64,000 nucleotides of DNA from Diadema setosum (taxonomy: Eukaryota > Echinodermata > Echinoidea > Diadematoida > Diadematidae): contig CM067066.1 of the NCBI GenBank assembly GCA_033980235.1, forward strand, positions 37,819,455 to 37,883,454, given 5' to 3'. The notes beneath the pieces were generated by a model. It was not told the DNA's origin and made no database searches. It worked only from the letters and a program-made list of their open reading frames with translations. The position numbers were made by a program, and so were the translations under genes. How positions within the stretch are numbered: the stretch's first letter is position 1; every line of letters starts with the position of its first letter. Shown here one piece after another: positions 50,113-63,562 of the stretch.

Positions 50113-50399
50113 AATACAGACACACACTATAGGACTAAATACAGCACAGAGAAGAAATGAGTTCGTTGATCTCTGCCGTTATCTGAGCGGACAAGGCAGA
50201 GGAAGACCGATAGCCCTCAAGCCAGATGGATTGCCACCAGATGGACACCAGAAGGTGAGGGTACAAACACAACACACAGGACCCTACACACTTGATGGTA
50301 CCAGGAACAATGGGTGATTACCTCAAGAACCACAAGTCCAGTGATCTTGTAGGATTATTTTTTTGGCTGTGAGCAGCACCCAATGCTAGGGTGATACCA

Positions 50400-50517
50400 G
50401 GGCACCGTTTTATCAAAAGATATAATCAATCATAAATTTCCTTACCACACCGGCTGCCACATACTTATGATAGAAATCAACTATATGATCAATTATAACT
50501 CTTCATAAAACAGGGCC
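50400..50517. mobile_element. Foldback element, same terminal pattern as the 32-kb cluster
   Basis: 118 bp. It begins GGGCACCGTTTTATCAAAAG and ends CTCTTCATAAAACAGGGCC, inverted arms of about 35 bp with several mismatches. The GG-x5-GTTT-AT terminal pattern resembles elements 2 and 3 at 32 kb; the interior differs. Confidence 0.72.
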
Positions 50518-53288
50518 TAGACATCATCCTGCTAGATTTCAGAAGATGAAAGCTATCTCATGAAGCATGTTATCAAGTGGATTCTCCTCCGTTTTGATTG
50601 AATTTCATCAAATATTAAGGGAAGGTCATATGAACATGCAATGTATTGCCTGACCTACCATTTCTGTACAAAATGCTTAGTGTGCATCTGCATGCTTCTC
50701 CATCCAAACAAAAACACATTCTGCTTCATCACCATGCATCACTTTCTTAAAAATCTCCCCCTAGTCTGCATGGGCACTTGGGGAGAAGAACCCAACTAGC
50801 TGTACCTTTCACAAGGAACTTGAAGCACCTGCTCATTTCACTTGTCCCCGAGTGAATTTTACTTGCCCTGGGCAAGGGACCAATGTATTGTACCCACCTT
50901 GCACATAAAAATGTAGGAGTCTCTCCACATCTCATTCTGTAGGTGATGTCACTATGGCATGCATGACATTTGTGGTTACGTTGATGAGCAATGAGGGCAT
51001 ATACATCACATTTTCCAGCATAGTTGGAAGATGTAGGAGTCCTCCATGTTACCATGGCGACAAATGTCAGACAAAGTTCAATCCCCTTATACCAATGCTC
51101 TGGTTGGGGTGGTGGGAATTAGCTCTAAGCCTTACGCTTCCTTCCCAAGCTTTACCATAAATATGCAAACAGATACAGGATTAAAACTCTACCGATGATG
51201 CTTATTGCTAGTGCAACATTTTATGTGTTTGAAATCAATTCAAAAGATCTATGTCTACATTTTAAATAATCTCATTCATATCCCCCAATAATTCTACAAG
51301 TACAACTTTAATCATTACAGTAACAATTCCCAGAATGCTGTGTATTAAAAAAGAAAAAAAAACACACACTAAAAGAACAGCAGAGTGCTTTGTTAGGATA
51401 GAGGTCTCTATTGCTTGGTTAGAGAAAGAGCATGAGACATTATTTCATCCCAAGCCTCTGCACCTATGAATAAATTTACATTTACTCAAAAGCATCCTTG
51501 AGGCCATTTTTTTTTCTCTTCTTCATTTATTGCTATTATTATTAGTTTTTTTCTTCGAGGCGGGCAATCCTGTTTTTAGTTGCCTAGGAACAGAGACTAA
51601 TGATTCATACCCAAGCTGTAAGTGGCTAATGCAGGATTTATGCAAACGACTATTTCGCGTGTACGTGAAATCCATTCCCCCTGGCTAATGTGTCACAGCT
51701 ATCATTTTGCTTCAAACACCAAAAGAACATTAGGGTCTATATAATGCAGCCTGTACTCATTACAGCATTAATGAGAAATTTTTATAAATCTAGCTTTTCT
51801 CATTCTCCTTTTCCCCTTGCACAGGGGAAAAGGAAATGGAAACATTTGCAGTCAATGAAAAATTAGTCTCACGCCGCATTACACCCAGTTCATTCTCAAC
51901 ATGATGATGAAGTATGTCATTCTGATTTTCTTGCCAGTTAGATTTTTTTTTAAATTCTACTAACGTTATAAGCTACAATGATGTATTCAGAAAGTTGTAC
52001 AACTGAGGTTTCGAAAAAAATGCTGTACTTGAATTTCTTCTTGTTGAGCAGTTACCCTACTAAAAGGTGTTATCATTGAAAACAGTTGCTACCGAGACAA
52101 ATGTAAAACACAACACAAACACAGACAAACAAATGCAAACACATACACACACACAAATGCAAACACACATTCACAGACAGCCAAACAGACTAATGCAAAT
52201 GTACTGACACAGAGTCAGGTATACACAATGTCCATGAAAGGAGAAACGGCTGTAAAATTGAACAAACAGAGCTATCCCACAGTTCTCATAACCTGCTCAT
52301 GAATGCACTCTTCATGACGGAAGGCCAAAATTTCCATAAAACTTAACGAGGAGAACCTGCACCCACCACCATCACACATGTCTCACAGAAAAATTGTGGT
52401 AAAAACAAAAAAATAGATTAAATACATGATGGCATCTCAACCCTTATCTGATTGGGCAATAAAAATTTATGGTCACTAGATTCTTGATACTGCTCTTTTT
52501 TTTTTCTCTCTTTTTTTTAAAGCAGCCTCCATAATCATAGGAAGGCTTTTAAAAATGTCATATTTGTTTCTTCTTTTTTTTTGTCCACCTAGTAAAAGAG
52601 GACATCTTCCATTGGTGCTGGTTGGACTTATAAACATCTGGAAAAAAAAAGAAACGGAAGCTTTGACAATCCCATACTGCCATGGCTGGCATTCTTTTCT
52701 TCGATGAATAAATCATCACAAATCATCAGCTATGCCATAACCGCTCTGCTTTTTACATATCTTGTTATGATGCTGTCACAACTATTGTATGGAACATAAT
52801 CCCAACAAGCTGCAAGATTTATTAGGTCGATTATTAAAAACATAATTTGGGCAATTTGTCTCAGGAACTTCCTCCCCCCTTTTCTTTCTCTCACAGTCAC
52901 AAAATAAATCCCCCCCCCCCTTAATCCCCTTAATCCCCTTATTCTTGCTTTGAAGCTACTGAACTATTTCCTTAGAGATCTCTGTCACTCCGTCTTATAG
53001 TCTTCTCCAGTCTCTCCTATCTAACCCCCCCCCCACTTCTCTTTCTTTTTTTTTCCTCACTCGACCCTCCCCCCCCCCCCCCCGAACCCTTCTACATATT
53101 CCCAACGTGTCAAATGGTGCATCACATGAGCGCGGACCAATGTGATGACGCATATGGTGAAGCGTTTAACCCCAACGACGCCCTGTCAACACCAATCACT
53201 CTTTGCCATCGTCTGTTCTTCCCCTCCTCTTTTTTTTTTCAAGTCTCCTTCTCTTATTGCTTTTGTGATAACTAAGCTTCCTCTCAAT

Positions 53289-53340
53289 ACACACACACAC
53301 ACACATACACACACACACATACACACAAACAAACAAACAC
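53289..53340. repeat. (CA)n/(CAAA)n microsatellite
   Basis: CA units with two TA interruptions, ending in CAAA units. Confidence 0.93.
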
Positions 53341-53562
53341 ATGCATGTACATCCTGTCCATGATAGGTGGTGTGTTTGGCTAATCATCACCTCTAGATTC
53401 CGTTACCCCCACACACACATCCTCGCAAAGTGCCAGACAAAACATTTCGATCGAGGTATTAATGAGGTCAAGTTCAATATATAATATCCTCTGACCAGAT
53501 GGAGAGATGTAACAGGAATCCGGGATTTCCACTCGGAAAACTTCATATTCAACCAAAGCAAC

Positions 53563-53606
53563 TGAATCCTGAATTGAATCCTGAATTGAATTGAATTGAA
53601 TTGAAT
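53563..53606. repeat. (GAATT)n pentanucleotide repeat
   Basis: Four to five perfect GAATT units, preceded by two longer CTGAATTGAATC-like units that suggest stepwise expansion. Confidence 0.85.
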
Positions 53607-53665
53607 AACACCACAGACACATTTTTTCAATGATATGTGATACCCCACACTCAGAATCGCCTTCT

Positions 53666-53700
53666 CCCCCCCCCCCCCCCCAAAAAAAAAAAAAAAAAAA
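53666..53700. repeat. C-run joined to A-run
   Basis: Sixteen C followed by nineteen A. Confidence 0.9.
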
Positions 53701-54195
53701 CGTGAACTGAGATCCAAGAAGAAACTGTATAAAATGTGTCATAACTCTTCTTATACTTCACTTCAGCACAACCAAAATAACAGGAGTGAATATGAACAGA
53801 CATACTAATACATTATACAGGACCCAATTTCAAATCAAACTGCAGTACTCAGTAGAAAGGGGACGATTTGAGCCAGGTACCTAGCAATCTGCATAGTTAT
53901 GGTGGCTTCCAAGGAGGCTATGGTGCACACTGAAAATGAAAGTAGACATGGCTTAACTGATGATCACATCATTTTTCCATGGACGAGAGAATGCACACAC
54001 ACACACACACACATACATACAGACAGACACACACACACTTATAATCTAGATGGAATCTAGACCTAGGGAAATGTTGCGTGACTAAACTTAACTTACAATC
54101 AAGAGTGAAATAGAAACTGTTTTAAGGACACATTTTTCTTAGCTCTTCACACACTTAGCAATGCTGTTAACATCATGTCTGTGGATGCTCTTGCT

Positions 54196-54242
54196 AGTGT
54201 GTGTCTGTGTGTGTGCGTGTGTGTGTCTGTGTCTGTGTGTGC
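54196..54242. repeat. (TG)n microsatellite
   Basis: Interrupted TG/TC units over about 47 bp. Confidence 0.9.
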
Positions 54243-56439
54243 GTTCATTTCAATTGATTCAAGTAACTTTAATAATTCACACTCGTGAAGCCTATTTAGC
54301 AATGTTCAGCACCAATCGATAGTTGATGCCCATCAATAGCAGATGCCACGGAGTTGTTTAAATTGTGCACGGACATCAACATTAATCACAAATGATTAAT
54401 CTATCCTCAATGACAGAGCAAGTGGGGGGGGGGGGGAGAGTATGACAATGTATTGCTGTATTGCTGTTAGTATAACATGGGCATGAACATGCTAGACAGA
54501 AAATGAAAATTGTGTAAATTAAAGTAGACATTGTTAATAGGGTATAACAGATGCAGGAGTGATGATGCTTCCATGATTGCAAGGTTTGGGAACAGATGGG
54601 GGGGGGGGGTGATACTATGTGACCATGACAATGCTCAAATATCTTCCATAACAAAAGCAAACACCAAGACACAAAACAAGTCATAACATGAAACCTCAAG
54701 TCTGATCAGCAAAGATCATTGCTTGTCACAAGGAGCACTCAGGAAGTCACATAAACACACAAAAACATATATTAACTGTCATGCTACAGCAAGAAGCTTC
54801 TATATTATAAAATGATGTTGAAGGATCGGAGTCTGTCATACATTGTATGTAATGATATGACTAGCACCTATATTTGCAGTATATCAACAGAAAGTCAGCA
54901 CTTTTGCCCCCCCCCCCCCCATCCCCTGCAATTAAAGCTAATGTGAAGTATTGGGAAGTCGGAAGTTTGTATAAGGGCATCCTCCCTGCAGTCTGCAGTT
55001 ATTACAATTTCAAAGTTTAATCCATCAAAAATCTGTCACGACTTTAACAGCTCATATCAAGATTCCATTAAGATTTATGAGCATTAATTCATCTGAACTT
55101 CTACAGAACTGCCCAGTGAAATTCAAAACTGATTGTAGGTTCCATCTCTGCATTTGTATTGGTATAAAAAAAAATAGCACAATACAGTACAATTTAACCA
55201 GTTATACATCTGCCTCAAGTGTATATACCCTGCTGATATCTGAAGCTCTGAAATACTCAGTTACGACATGTGATATTTCACTCCCAGTGAGTACCCTTCA
55301 CTTTTCGAAGTCAACCGATCAGATTGACCCATCACGCGGAGGCACTGTAGAGCAACTTGAGAGAAGAGCAAAAAGCAACACACATGCAGTCCCGATTCAA
55401 ATCAAATATCAATTTGCTGCGCAATAACTGACTGATAGACGAAAATTCCACGACTGCCAGGGGCCTTGCCAAGATTTGGGACTTTATTGCGTGCAGTCTT
55501 TGAAGCAGTGACCACTTACAGGGGGCTCAGACTTGCAATATAACTTGTTTGTAATCACGTCCCTAAAACTTGTTTCTAAATGTGTTTGGAGTTACCGAGT
55601 CAGATATGAGTGTCTGTAGTGACTGAGAGTGATATTCCATACGACGGCCATGTCCCAAAACTCAAAAGCTTGTCAGTCATATATGTACATGCAACTCCTG
55701 TTACGCTTACAGGCAAAATTATTCAAAAGTAATTTGCAGGGCAAGACGGTGGAAGTGAATACAAGGCCAAGCTCGGCTTCACCTCCCCAATCACGTTTTA
55801 GAGGTCACACCATTCGGCTGGCTGACAAACGTACACACAAAGTCAAGCATACCGCGATTGGAAAACACCTCCAGACCACAACTTGCCAAATGTAATTTGA
55901 GAAACGTGTTTGCAAGAAACATGATGCAAGTTTGGTTTCAGACTTACACACACACACAAAAAAAAACCCTTGATTGCATGTTTCTTGACATGCTTACTAA
56001 CAAGTCCCTCTGCTAATCTGAAAGAGCTCATAGGCATACACTTCTTACTTGAGGTCCAGCGAAAGGTGGAGGAGAGGGGAAATCAATGAGAGTGGTCAAA
56101 TAAATCCCCGTTCATTAGTCAATCAAATTAGCCTGGAGTGGACAAAGGAATAGGGGACACATGTCTCAATTTTTTACTTCTCAAACAAGCATTGAAGGCA
56201 GCAACAAATATACTCGCCATCCGATGACAAGACGAGAAAGATCAACCATACAAACTGACAGATAAATTGAGGCTGCGTGTGATTGGCTGACTTCCTTCTG
56301 ATTTCTCCTTCCATTTCTTTTTCTTTCATGCAGATATTCCCACCATTTCCAATACATACTTGCTTGTTTTCTCTATTCTCCTCTGGTATTTCTTGTTTAT
56401 TTTCTTCATTGATTAGAAGATTCTCTCTCTTGCTCTATC

Positions 56440-56532
56440 TACTGTAAAAGCAGAAATAGCATTTTGCGCAACTGGAAGCTAGCGCGAAAATAAAAGCACG
56501 CAAATGATTTTTGCGGGCCGTATGCTCCAGTA
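56440..56532. mobile_element. Possible fragment of the ACTGTA/CGCGAAA family
   Basis: TACTGTAAAAGC at the left, GCGCGAAAATAAAAGC inside and CCAGTA at the right recall the elements at 2935 and 60160, but the ends pair for only a few bases. Confidence 0.3.
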
Positions 56533-56680
56533 GTTAATGTCCTCATTCTGCTGATTTAAAAACATGCGATATTCTTCTTACCTGGCCAAGCACAAAAAAA
56601 AAAAAAAAAATTACTCACAGGAAAATATCAACTTGCATAGTATCTTCTCTATCTACCTTTCTTTCTCTATCTATCTTATC

Positions 56681-56720
56681 TATGTATGTATGTATGTATG
56701 TATGTATGTATGTATGTATG

Positions 56721-56780
<60 letters not shown>
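56681..56780. repeat. Compound (TATG)n-(TATC)n microsatellite
   Basis: Ten TATG units switch without a break to fifteen TATC units. The switch is a single-base change in the repeat unit. Confidence 0.96.
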
Positions 56781-57445
56781 CCTCTATCTCTCTATCCAAA
56801 ATACATTTGAGCAGATAATCATGGGCAAGAAGAAAATTTCTGCTAGAGAAATTGTGAATGTGAGTGAGTAAACAGACCGATACACTCGTGAATACCTGTC
56901 CAGAAAAAATGCAGGTGAAATCTTGGTATGTCATTTCGATGTTTGAACAGAAATGGGAGGCTGCCCAGGCAGTTTTCACTCACCAGAATAACATCTTCTA
57001 TCCTACATCCCTTGAAAAGGGCTACCACAGACTTAAAGTTTGCTGCCACACTCACACAGGACAAAATAAAACCCCCAGCTAAATCATGAAACCTTCCAAA
57101 TTGGGTCTGGGTGAGTGAGACTACACCTCCTCAGGAATGACAACAGCAAGCTACTCATTCACAAAAAAAAAAAAAAGAAAAAGAGAAGGAGAGAAAAAAA
57201 AGGGAAGGGAAAGGAAGAGAGAAAGAACGAGAAAAAAAAACCACACACACACACACACACACAATAAGAAAGAAGCTCTGAAAATGCAAGAGGTCATTGA
57301 GGGTAGGGTCTTCTAAAAGAGGAGAAGAAGAAGAAAAAAAAAAAAAGAGAAAAGGGGGGAAAAAGTCAGGGACCCAATGCGGCACGTGCCATGGCCCCAG
57401 GCTACACACGGTACAGCCCAACTTTGTTGTGGTAAGCACAAAACT

Positions 57446-57465
57446 GGGGGGGGGGGGGGGGGGGG
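57446..57465. repeat. Poly-G tract
   Basis: About twenty G, within a purine-rich strand that begins near 57170. Confidence 0.9.
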
Positions 57466-58690
57466 AGGGGTGGAGGCAGTTTGGGTATTGGACAAAAACT
57501 GTACACTACTACTACTACTATTTTCATTCATGGTGAATACAATTCTACCATAACTTCACACACACACACACATGTACACGCACACAAACATAAATACTTC
57601 CCCAAACAATGCAGCCACCAATGGTGGCATAATTGCACATAGCTAAGTGCCTCGGCTGTCGCATTGTCACAAGAAAAAAAAAATAATAATAGGATATTTC
57701 TAAAAATCCTTGGCTTTATACAAGTAAATCATATGTTGTTAGATAACAAAAAGACTTGAAAAGAAAAATATGGAACAATAAGATGCAATAACTGTACAGT
57801 CCATATATCTTGTTTGGTTATCTGATATTTTAAATCATTTTCACACATTTTCAAGTATTCATCTTACACACCAAAATGATCGGATCACAGCGGTTTCATA
57901 TGAAGGTAAGTATATATGGTATTTTGGTTTTGTATACAATGTAAATACAAACTATCATACTCCAAGTCTGACCATAACAGCATTCAAACAATTGCAAACT
58001 CGTATTGGGTCTGAAAATAATCTCTTTAACTGTACATCTTTTTTTTTTTTTAAACAACAGAGTATCAGGGATGGATTAAAATATTCTGTAATGCTACATC
58101 TCATTTTAGTCTCAAGCTGTTACCATGGTGACACGTTTCTGAAACATCAACACCACACATTACCCTTCCTCTAGCCTCAAGAGAATCAACTTCTCAGGAT
58201 CCGAGCAGTTCTAATGTCCATCTAGTCCTTTATAACCAACAATGTTCTCCCTGAGAATCTGATATCTCTGATAAAATTTGACTCTTGGCAGATTTATCAG
58301 TGGCAAATGGGGCGAACACTGCCAGGATTTTGTTCTCCCAAGATAGATAAGGGTAAACACAAATGTTTTAGCTCTCTCTCTTTTCTGCCCCCCCCCCCTT
58401 TTTCTGAAACTATCTACAATATCACTGACACCGTGTGGGTGTGGCGCATATCATCTGGGATGGCACTTTTCCATACCAACCCCCTAATGCTTTCGAAACG
58501 ACAGTTTTGACAGTCCACATAAACACTACCCGCCATGTGACATCAACCTCACAGCATTCAGCGCCCCCCAATCACTGTTCCAAGTGATCGTCATCTCTTC
58601 AGCCGTCTGAGACACATCATTCCATCATGACTCACTAAAGAGCAACTCATCATCACCCCACCGCAACCTCCGACCCTTCGGCACTTCAGA

Positions 58691-58702
58691 GGGAGAGAGA
58701 CG

Positions 58703-58737
<35 letters not shown>
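58691..58737. repeat. (GA)n microsatellite
   Basis: GA units with one CGGAC interruption. Confidence 0.93.
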
Positions 58738-58739
<2 letters not shown>

Positions 58740-60159
58740 AAGCCATCTTCACACGGGTCGAGAAACGTAATTGCAATGGTGACTTACAATTACAATTACA
58801 TTTACAATTATTGTCCATACCCATGAACAAGGAAGGCTTTGTGGATTCTGGGGTCTTGAATTTCAGAGCGAGAAGAGGAGGTGTGGCTTCTTTCCCTTAT
58901 CCTGTCAATCATTCTTGAGTAGTATGGATCATGTTGGTTTTTTTTTCGGAAGTGGTTTAAACTAAAGGTCACCAAAAGCTTGGTCTCCCAACGCAAGATT
59001 TGGAGGTCAATCCGTACACACAACTGTTTTGTTCCGCAATTCTGGAAAATCGTGATTGGAAGACACATCTGGACCATCATTTGAATCAGGATTGGAATTA
59101 CGATTCAAATCACCCTCCGCAGTTCCTATTTACATACACACGGCCAAAATGTGTCATTTGAATCATGATTCTAGTGATGCATCCTTAGATTCATGATTCA
59201 AATTGAGCACTCTTGGTACATATGTGAAAACAGCCTCTGAAGAAGAAAAATCCAAACCAGAGAAAATGTACAGAGATGTACAAATAAAGAATGATACAAG
59301 AAGGTGACAGAACAGAACTTTGAGGCAGACTAAGTATAACTGCAAAAAAAGATGTAGCTTAGACACAAGACATAACAATACAATGAAGAGGCAAATATCC
59401 ATGAAGAAAAAGAAGAGAAGTGTACTGGCAAAGCACACACTGAAATGATAGAGGCACACAAGATTTAACAAGGGCTGAGGAACAAGCAAATAAGTAAATG
59501 GGATAAGTAAATCACAATTTGCAAATATTGACTGATAACAGATGCATGGAAAGGCAATAAAATATGGAGAGCGAGGGACTAAGATAGTCATAATGCCTGC
59601 AGCCAATTCAAGGACAAAAAACAGGCTGTCTACTATCAGTTACAAATGCAAGAGAAACTCGACATTGAAATTCACCACTGATAAGGAAAACTGAAACATT
59701 TTCAAGGCACTAAACAGTGATAGAACAGATATGAACAGGACGCAGAGATTGCTTTTATAATGTATATGTCGAGTTTCGATGGTCATCAGAGTTTCTTTGG
59801 GTATAGAATGTGGGAGGAATGGAGACCTAATTATCCATCAATCATCACGATATGAAACAAAAGGTGGCAATATATGTAGGAGATAATAAATTAGCAATTA
59901 CTATCAGTCACATATTGTGAAGATATTTAGCACAAGGTAAAGAGACCTGGAAGTGGTCACAAGAAGCAAGCCCAAACATAGACTGCATAACACTCTTAGT
60001 CAACGATAGCAGTAACATGAAGATACTGGCAAGGATAAGAGAAGAAACGACCGAAGTAGAGTAATAAACACATATCAAGAATCACTCTGGAAAAAACAAT
60101 GAAGAGATGCATTGATATATATAATAAGGCTCTCTTATACACACACACACACACACACA

Positions 60160-60385
60160 TACTGTATATGCCGATATTTTCGCGAGGGTTTAATTTTCGC
60201 GAATTTCGCGAATTGCATTTGGATCGCAAATTTAACAACACGCAAAATTGTCTCCGTGCGCTTTGTTGATAGAGCATTAACGTAAGCGTCGGCGTCAATT
60301 TGCGAAAACAACACCTCGCGAAAATGTCTATGACCTCGTCATTCGCGAAAAATATCTGTACGCGAAAATAACGGCCTATACAGTA
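60160..60385. mobile_element. MITE, ACTGTATA/TTCGCG family
   Basis: 226 bp. It begins TACTGTATATGCCGATATT and ends CGGCCTATACAGTA; the inverted ends match over about 26 bases with three or four differences and lead into TTTTCGCG on each side. CA repeats lie on both flanks, so it appears to have inserted into a CA microsatellite. It carries no coding capacity. Confidence 0.8.
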
Positions 60386-60482
60386 CACACAATTGCCGAA
60401 ATATACATGCGAGAGGTAGAATATGATAGGTGATACCACTAACATATGTCGTAATACAAGTCTATATGAATATGTGAAATAA

Positions 60483-60506
60483 GAGAGAGAGAGAGAGAGA
60501 GAGAGA
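60483..60506. repeat. (GA)n microsatellite
   Basis: About twelve GA units. Confidence 0.93.
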
Positions 60507-63190
60507 TAAGAAAAGTGATAGAGGGAGGGAGACTGAGACAGAGAAAAAAAATAAGGGGGGGGGGTTCTGTCGGAGGATCTTGGAGGGTAGCAATCATCGC
60601 CTCTTAGTGCAACCAGCCATCAAATCATGTTAGCAGCATTCGTAGGTGGGCATCATATTACATACATTCGTCTCATGCATGGATGAGGGACTGGGGGTGC
60701 GTTTACATTCTGCCACCCCTCGGCGCACGGAAGCTCGCGGCAGCCCGGAGCGAGTACACGGCAGAGGGTCAGTGAATATGACACATTTCCTCTCACACAC
60801 ACATACACACACCCCATAATCCTAAGCATAACGACTTCTCCACTCACACTGCAACACCAACACCGACAACGCAAGATGTTATGTGATGTTCTTAATTACA
60901 TGCGTCATGAGCTTGAGTCAGTCATAAACTTGAAATCACAAATACTTCCTCCTCTCTCTCAATCACAGCTACTATAAACATCCTTTTCTTTCTAATACAC
61001 TTCACAGATCATATCCTGAGTAATAAACTTATATTTCCTAGGTAAAGAAATGAAATGAAAATCAAAACATTGAGTATGCATAGTACCCCCCACCTGCCCC
61101 TTTGAAATTTACTGAGCAGAACACATCTTATTCTTAGAACAAAAAAGAGAGAAAGAAAGAAAAAAACATTTGTTATCATCTATAGGTTGGTGAGAATAGT
61201 TGTTAGTGTGGAAGCCCCCTATCACTTCTCCCTTCCATCTCCATGCATAGGGATTTGAGGACAAACAAGGTAACAATGGGTTGCGGTGCGTGCATGGCAT
61301 ATGCCCGGAGTCCTGTGAGATGCATACAATATCTTCTGTACCTTTTCTTCAACGACAAGAAAAATGAGGGTGAAAAAAAAAAGGAAAAGAGAAAGAGAGA
61401 AAACAGCTCTAACATCATCCCTCTAACTCACAAAAGTCACTCACACAGACACTAGAGCACATACATAATGAGGGAGAGGAAGGGAGGCAAAACAATGTGC
61501 ATATTTCAAGGAACAAAAAGGCAAATAGTTGCTTTGTCCTTCACAAATCATTGCACTTCTCACTTTGTGATCCTCATTAACAACAACAAAAAAAAGAAAA
61601 AAAAAAGAACAGGTTACATGCTTCTACACCAAAAAACATTTTTAGCTTGCATGACAATTACTTGGTAGTGTTAAAATATACATACATACAAGTATTTTAC
61701 AAAAAGAAAGACAGAAAGAAACCTGTGAGACTAGGAATAAATGGAGTGTGACCAATTAAGCATTATGAAGTCGAAGGAATTACTACGCCTCATCTAAGTG
61801 GAAATCACGGTGATCATCTTCTAGTCACAACATGCCCATACCAGTGTTGCCTTTTTTCTGGGCTTATCCATACGACAGTGAAGTTTCATGGGTAGTAGTA
61901 AACCCGAGGCGAAACAAGCATCTATCCATTTCTATCTTTTATTCAAGAATTTGGTGGACATCCTACAAATCTGCTATGAATGTAATGATACACATCACTT
62001 GTCAGCGACTGTTCTGTTAAAGTATCCTCTCTTTCTGTGGTTTTGCAGGTGTGTACGACTTTGTATAACAGTGACAACAATAAAAAAAATCCCTACATGG
62101 AACCATGATACAAGCCACACACAGAGAAAATTATTTCTTGATGGATCTTGCAGCGAAACGCAAACCCCGCATCCACACAGCAGCGGCCGCCTTTTCCGGC
62201 GCTTGTATTGATTTTCCTCTTATTGCAAAATACCCAGCGATGCAGTCGACATTGGATATGGCAGCGCGAGCACCGTAGTTCACGAGGCGCTGTGACACCG
62301 ACAGAGATACTCTTTCGACACTTTTGAAAAATGTAAAACCTGCTCCTTTGTGCAGAGTGTTAGTCTGCAAACCACACACCACCATACTGGAAATAGGAAA
62401 CCAACAATAGAATTTACTTATATTGAATCAAAATATTGTTAACCAGGAAATCAATAGAATACATTTCGGAGTGTCTCTCTTTGCTACGCATACGACAAAC
62501 CATGAAAGCAGATTGGCGAGCTTGCCGGCCATTTGCTGGTGTGCGATCCCGTGCCTCTCAGACCCGACCACAGCTGGAAGGGGTCTGCAAATGAAGACTA
62601 TAGAAGGGTGTGCGGTTACGGTTATGCTGTGTGTCTAGGGAGGGATCTAATGTGAGACACTATCAACTAAGTGCATACCACTATGTACGAGTGTGTGTGA
62701 GAGAGTGCTCATCTAGCCCCCCTGCATTATTCATGTCTGCCAGAAAAATCTCCTTCATTCCCCGTACGCAGATTCAGTCTAAATTATTAGAAAAACATCT
62801 CTTTCTTTAAATCTATGCATTTATTCATAGGAATACATTGACAGCACTCAAGTACGCCATAGATCTGTTAAATGGGCACAACAGTAACCTTCTCTGAGTT
62901 ATTCTGATATTAATGACATTCTTGAAATAAGAAAGAAATTAACTATCATGCAATATTAATAAAGAGGAAAGCATGGAATGAAGACTAGCAATTCTAAGAG
63001 CATTAAAGAGCTGACACTGGTAGCACAAGGTTCAAGTGCAGTTTACCAAAGAGTAGTTAACACAACTGGATGAGTATTATTCTCAGGTATCATAGTCGTA
63101 CTGATGACTGAAACAAATAGTGTCACATCTGCTCCAGCAGAATAAAGAATAATCTATTCTTATTCAGTAAAAAAAAAATAAAAAAATCAG

Positions 63191-63194
<4 letters not shown>

Positions 63195-63222
<28 letters not shown>
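63195..63222. repeat. Poly-T tract
   Basis: A run of 28 T. It could be the poly-A tail of a minus-strand retrotransposed sequence, but no SINE or LINE body was recognised beside it. Confidence 0.9.
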
Positions 63223-63227
<5 letters not shown>

Positions 63228-63542
63228 CAACAATAAGGTTCAATGGGTAATATTGAAAAAGAGATAGAGAGACAGAATTAATGTATGTGTGTATGAGAGA
63301 AAAAGAAAAAAGAGAGGAAGAGAGTGACAGGGAATACATTTCACACAAATTTCACCTAATATTTCCACACACTTTCATCCTGCCAAGTAATAATCCCTCA
63401 TCCTACAAATAAACAAAGAGGGAGCTGTATAGAGGGCTACGAATGACATGCGTACTCCGTAATGGATGGCCTCCCATTCGAAATCTGATATTACCCAGAA
63501 ATAATGCCGGAGATCCATTACCCTCATCATCTCTTGCTTTGT

Positions 63543-63562
63543 GGGGGGGGGGGGGGGGGGGG
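63543..63562. repeat. Poly-G tract
   Basis: Twenty G in a row within a locally GC-rich patch; it gives glycine-rich frames that are artefacts. Confidence 0.9.

Larger units (their letters stand above)
46253..50399. other. No supported gene
   Basis: Unique A/T-rich sequence with poly-C (47245-47263), a 21-bp T-run (47850-47870), a C-run joined to an A-run (49886-49918) and a CA array (50064-50112). The open frames near 48.1-48.5 kb and 49.1 kb have no recognised similarity. Confidence 0.5.

Noticed and set aside
49763..50317. 184-residue plus-strand frame
   Set aside because: It crosses a C-run/A-run junction and a long CA array; the peptide is largely repeat translation.
50747..51055. Cysteine- and histidine-containing minus-strand frame resembling a zinc-finger fragment
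   Set aside because: The Cys/His spacing does not fit C2H2 or other finger patterns, and no neighbouring exon supports it.
59163..60445. Two long hydrophobic minus-strand frames (147 and 149 residues)
   Set aside because: Hydrophobicity follows from A/G-rich plus-strand sequence, and the second runs through the MITE at 60160. No protein features beyond composition.
63195..63222. T28 run considered as the tail of a minus-strand SINE or processed pseudogene
   Set aside because: No Pol III promoter boxes, target duplication or recognisable body could be found next to it.
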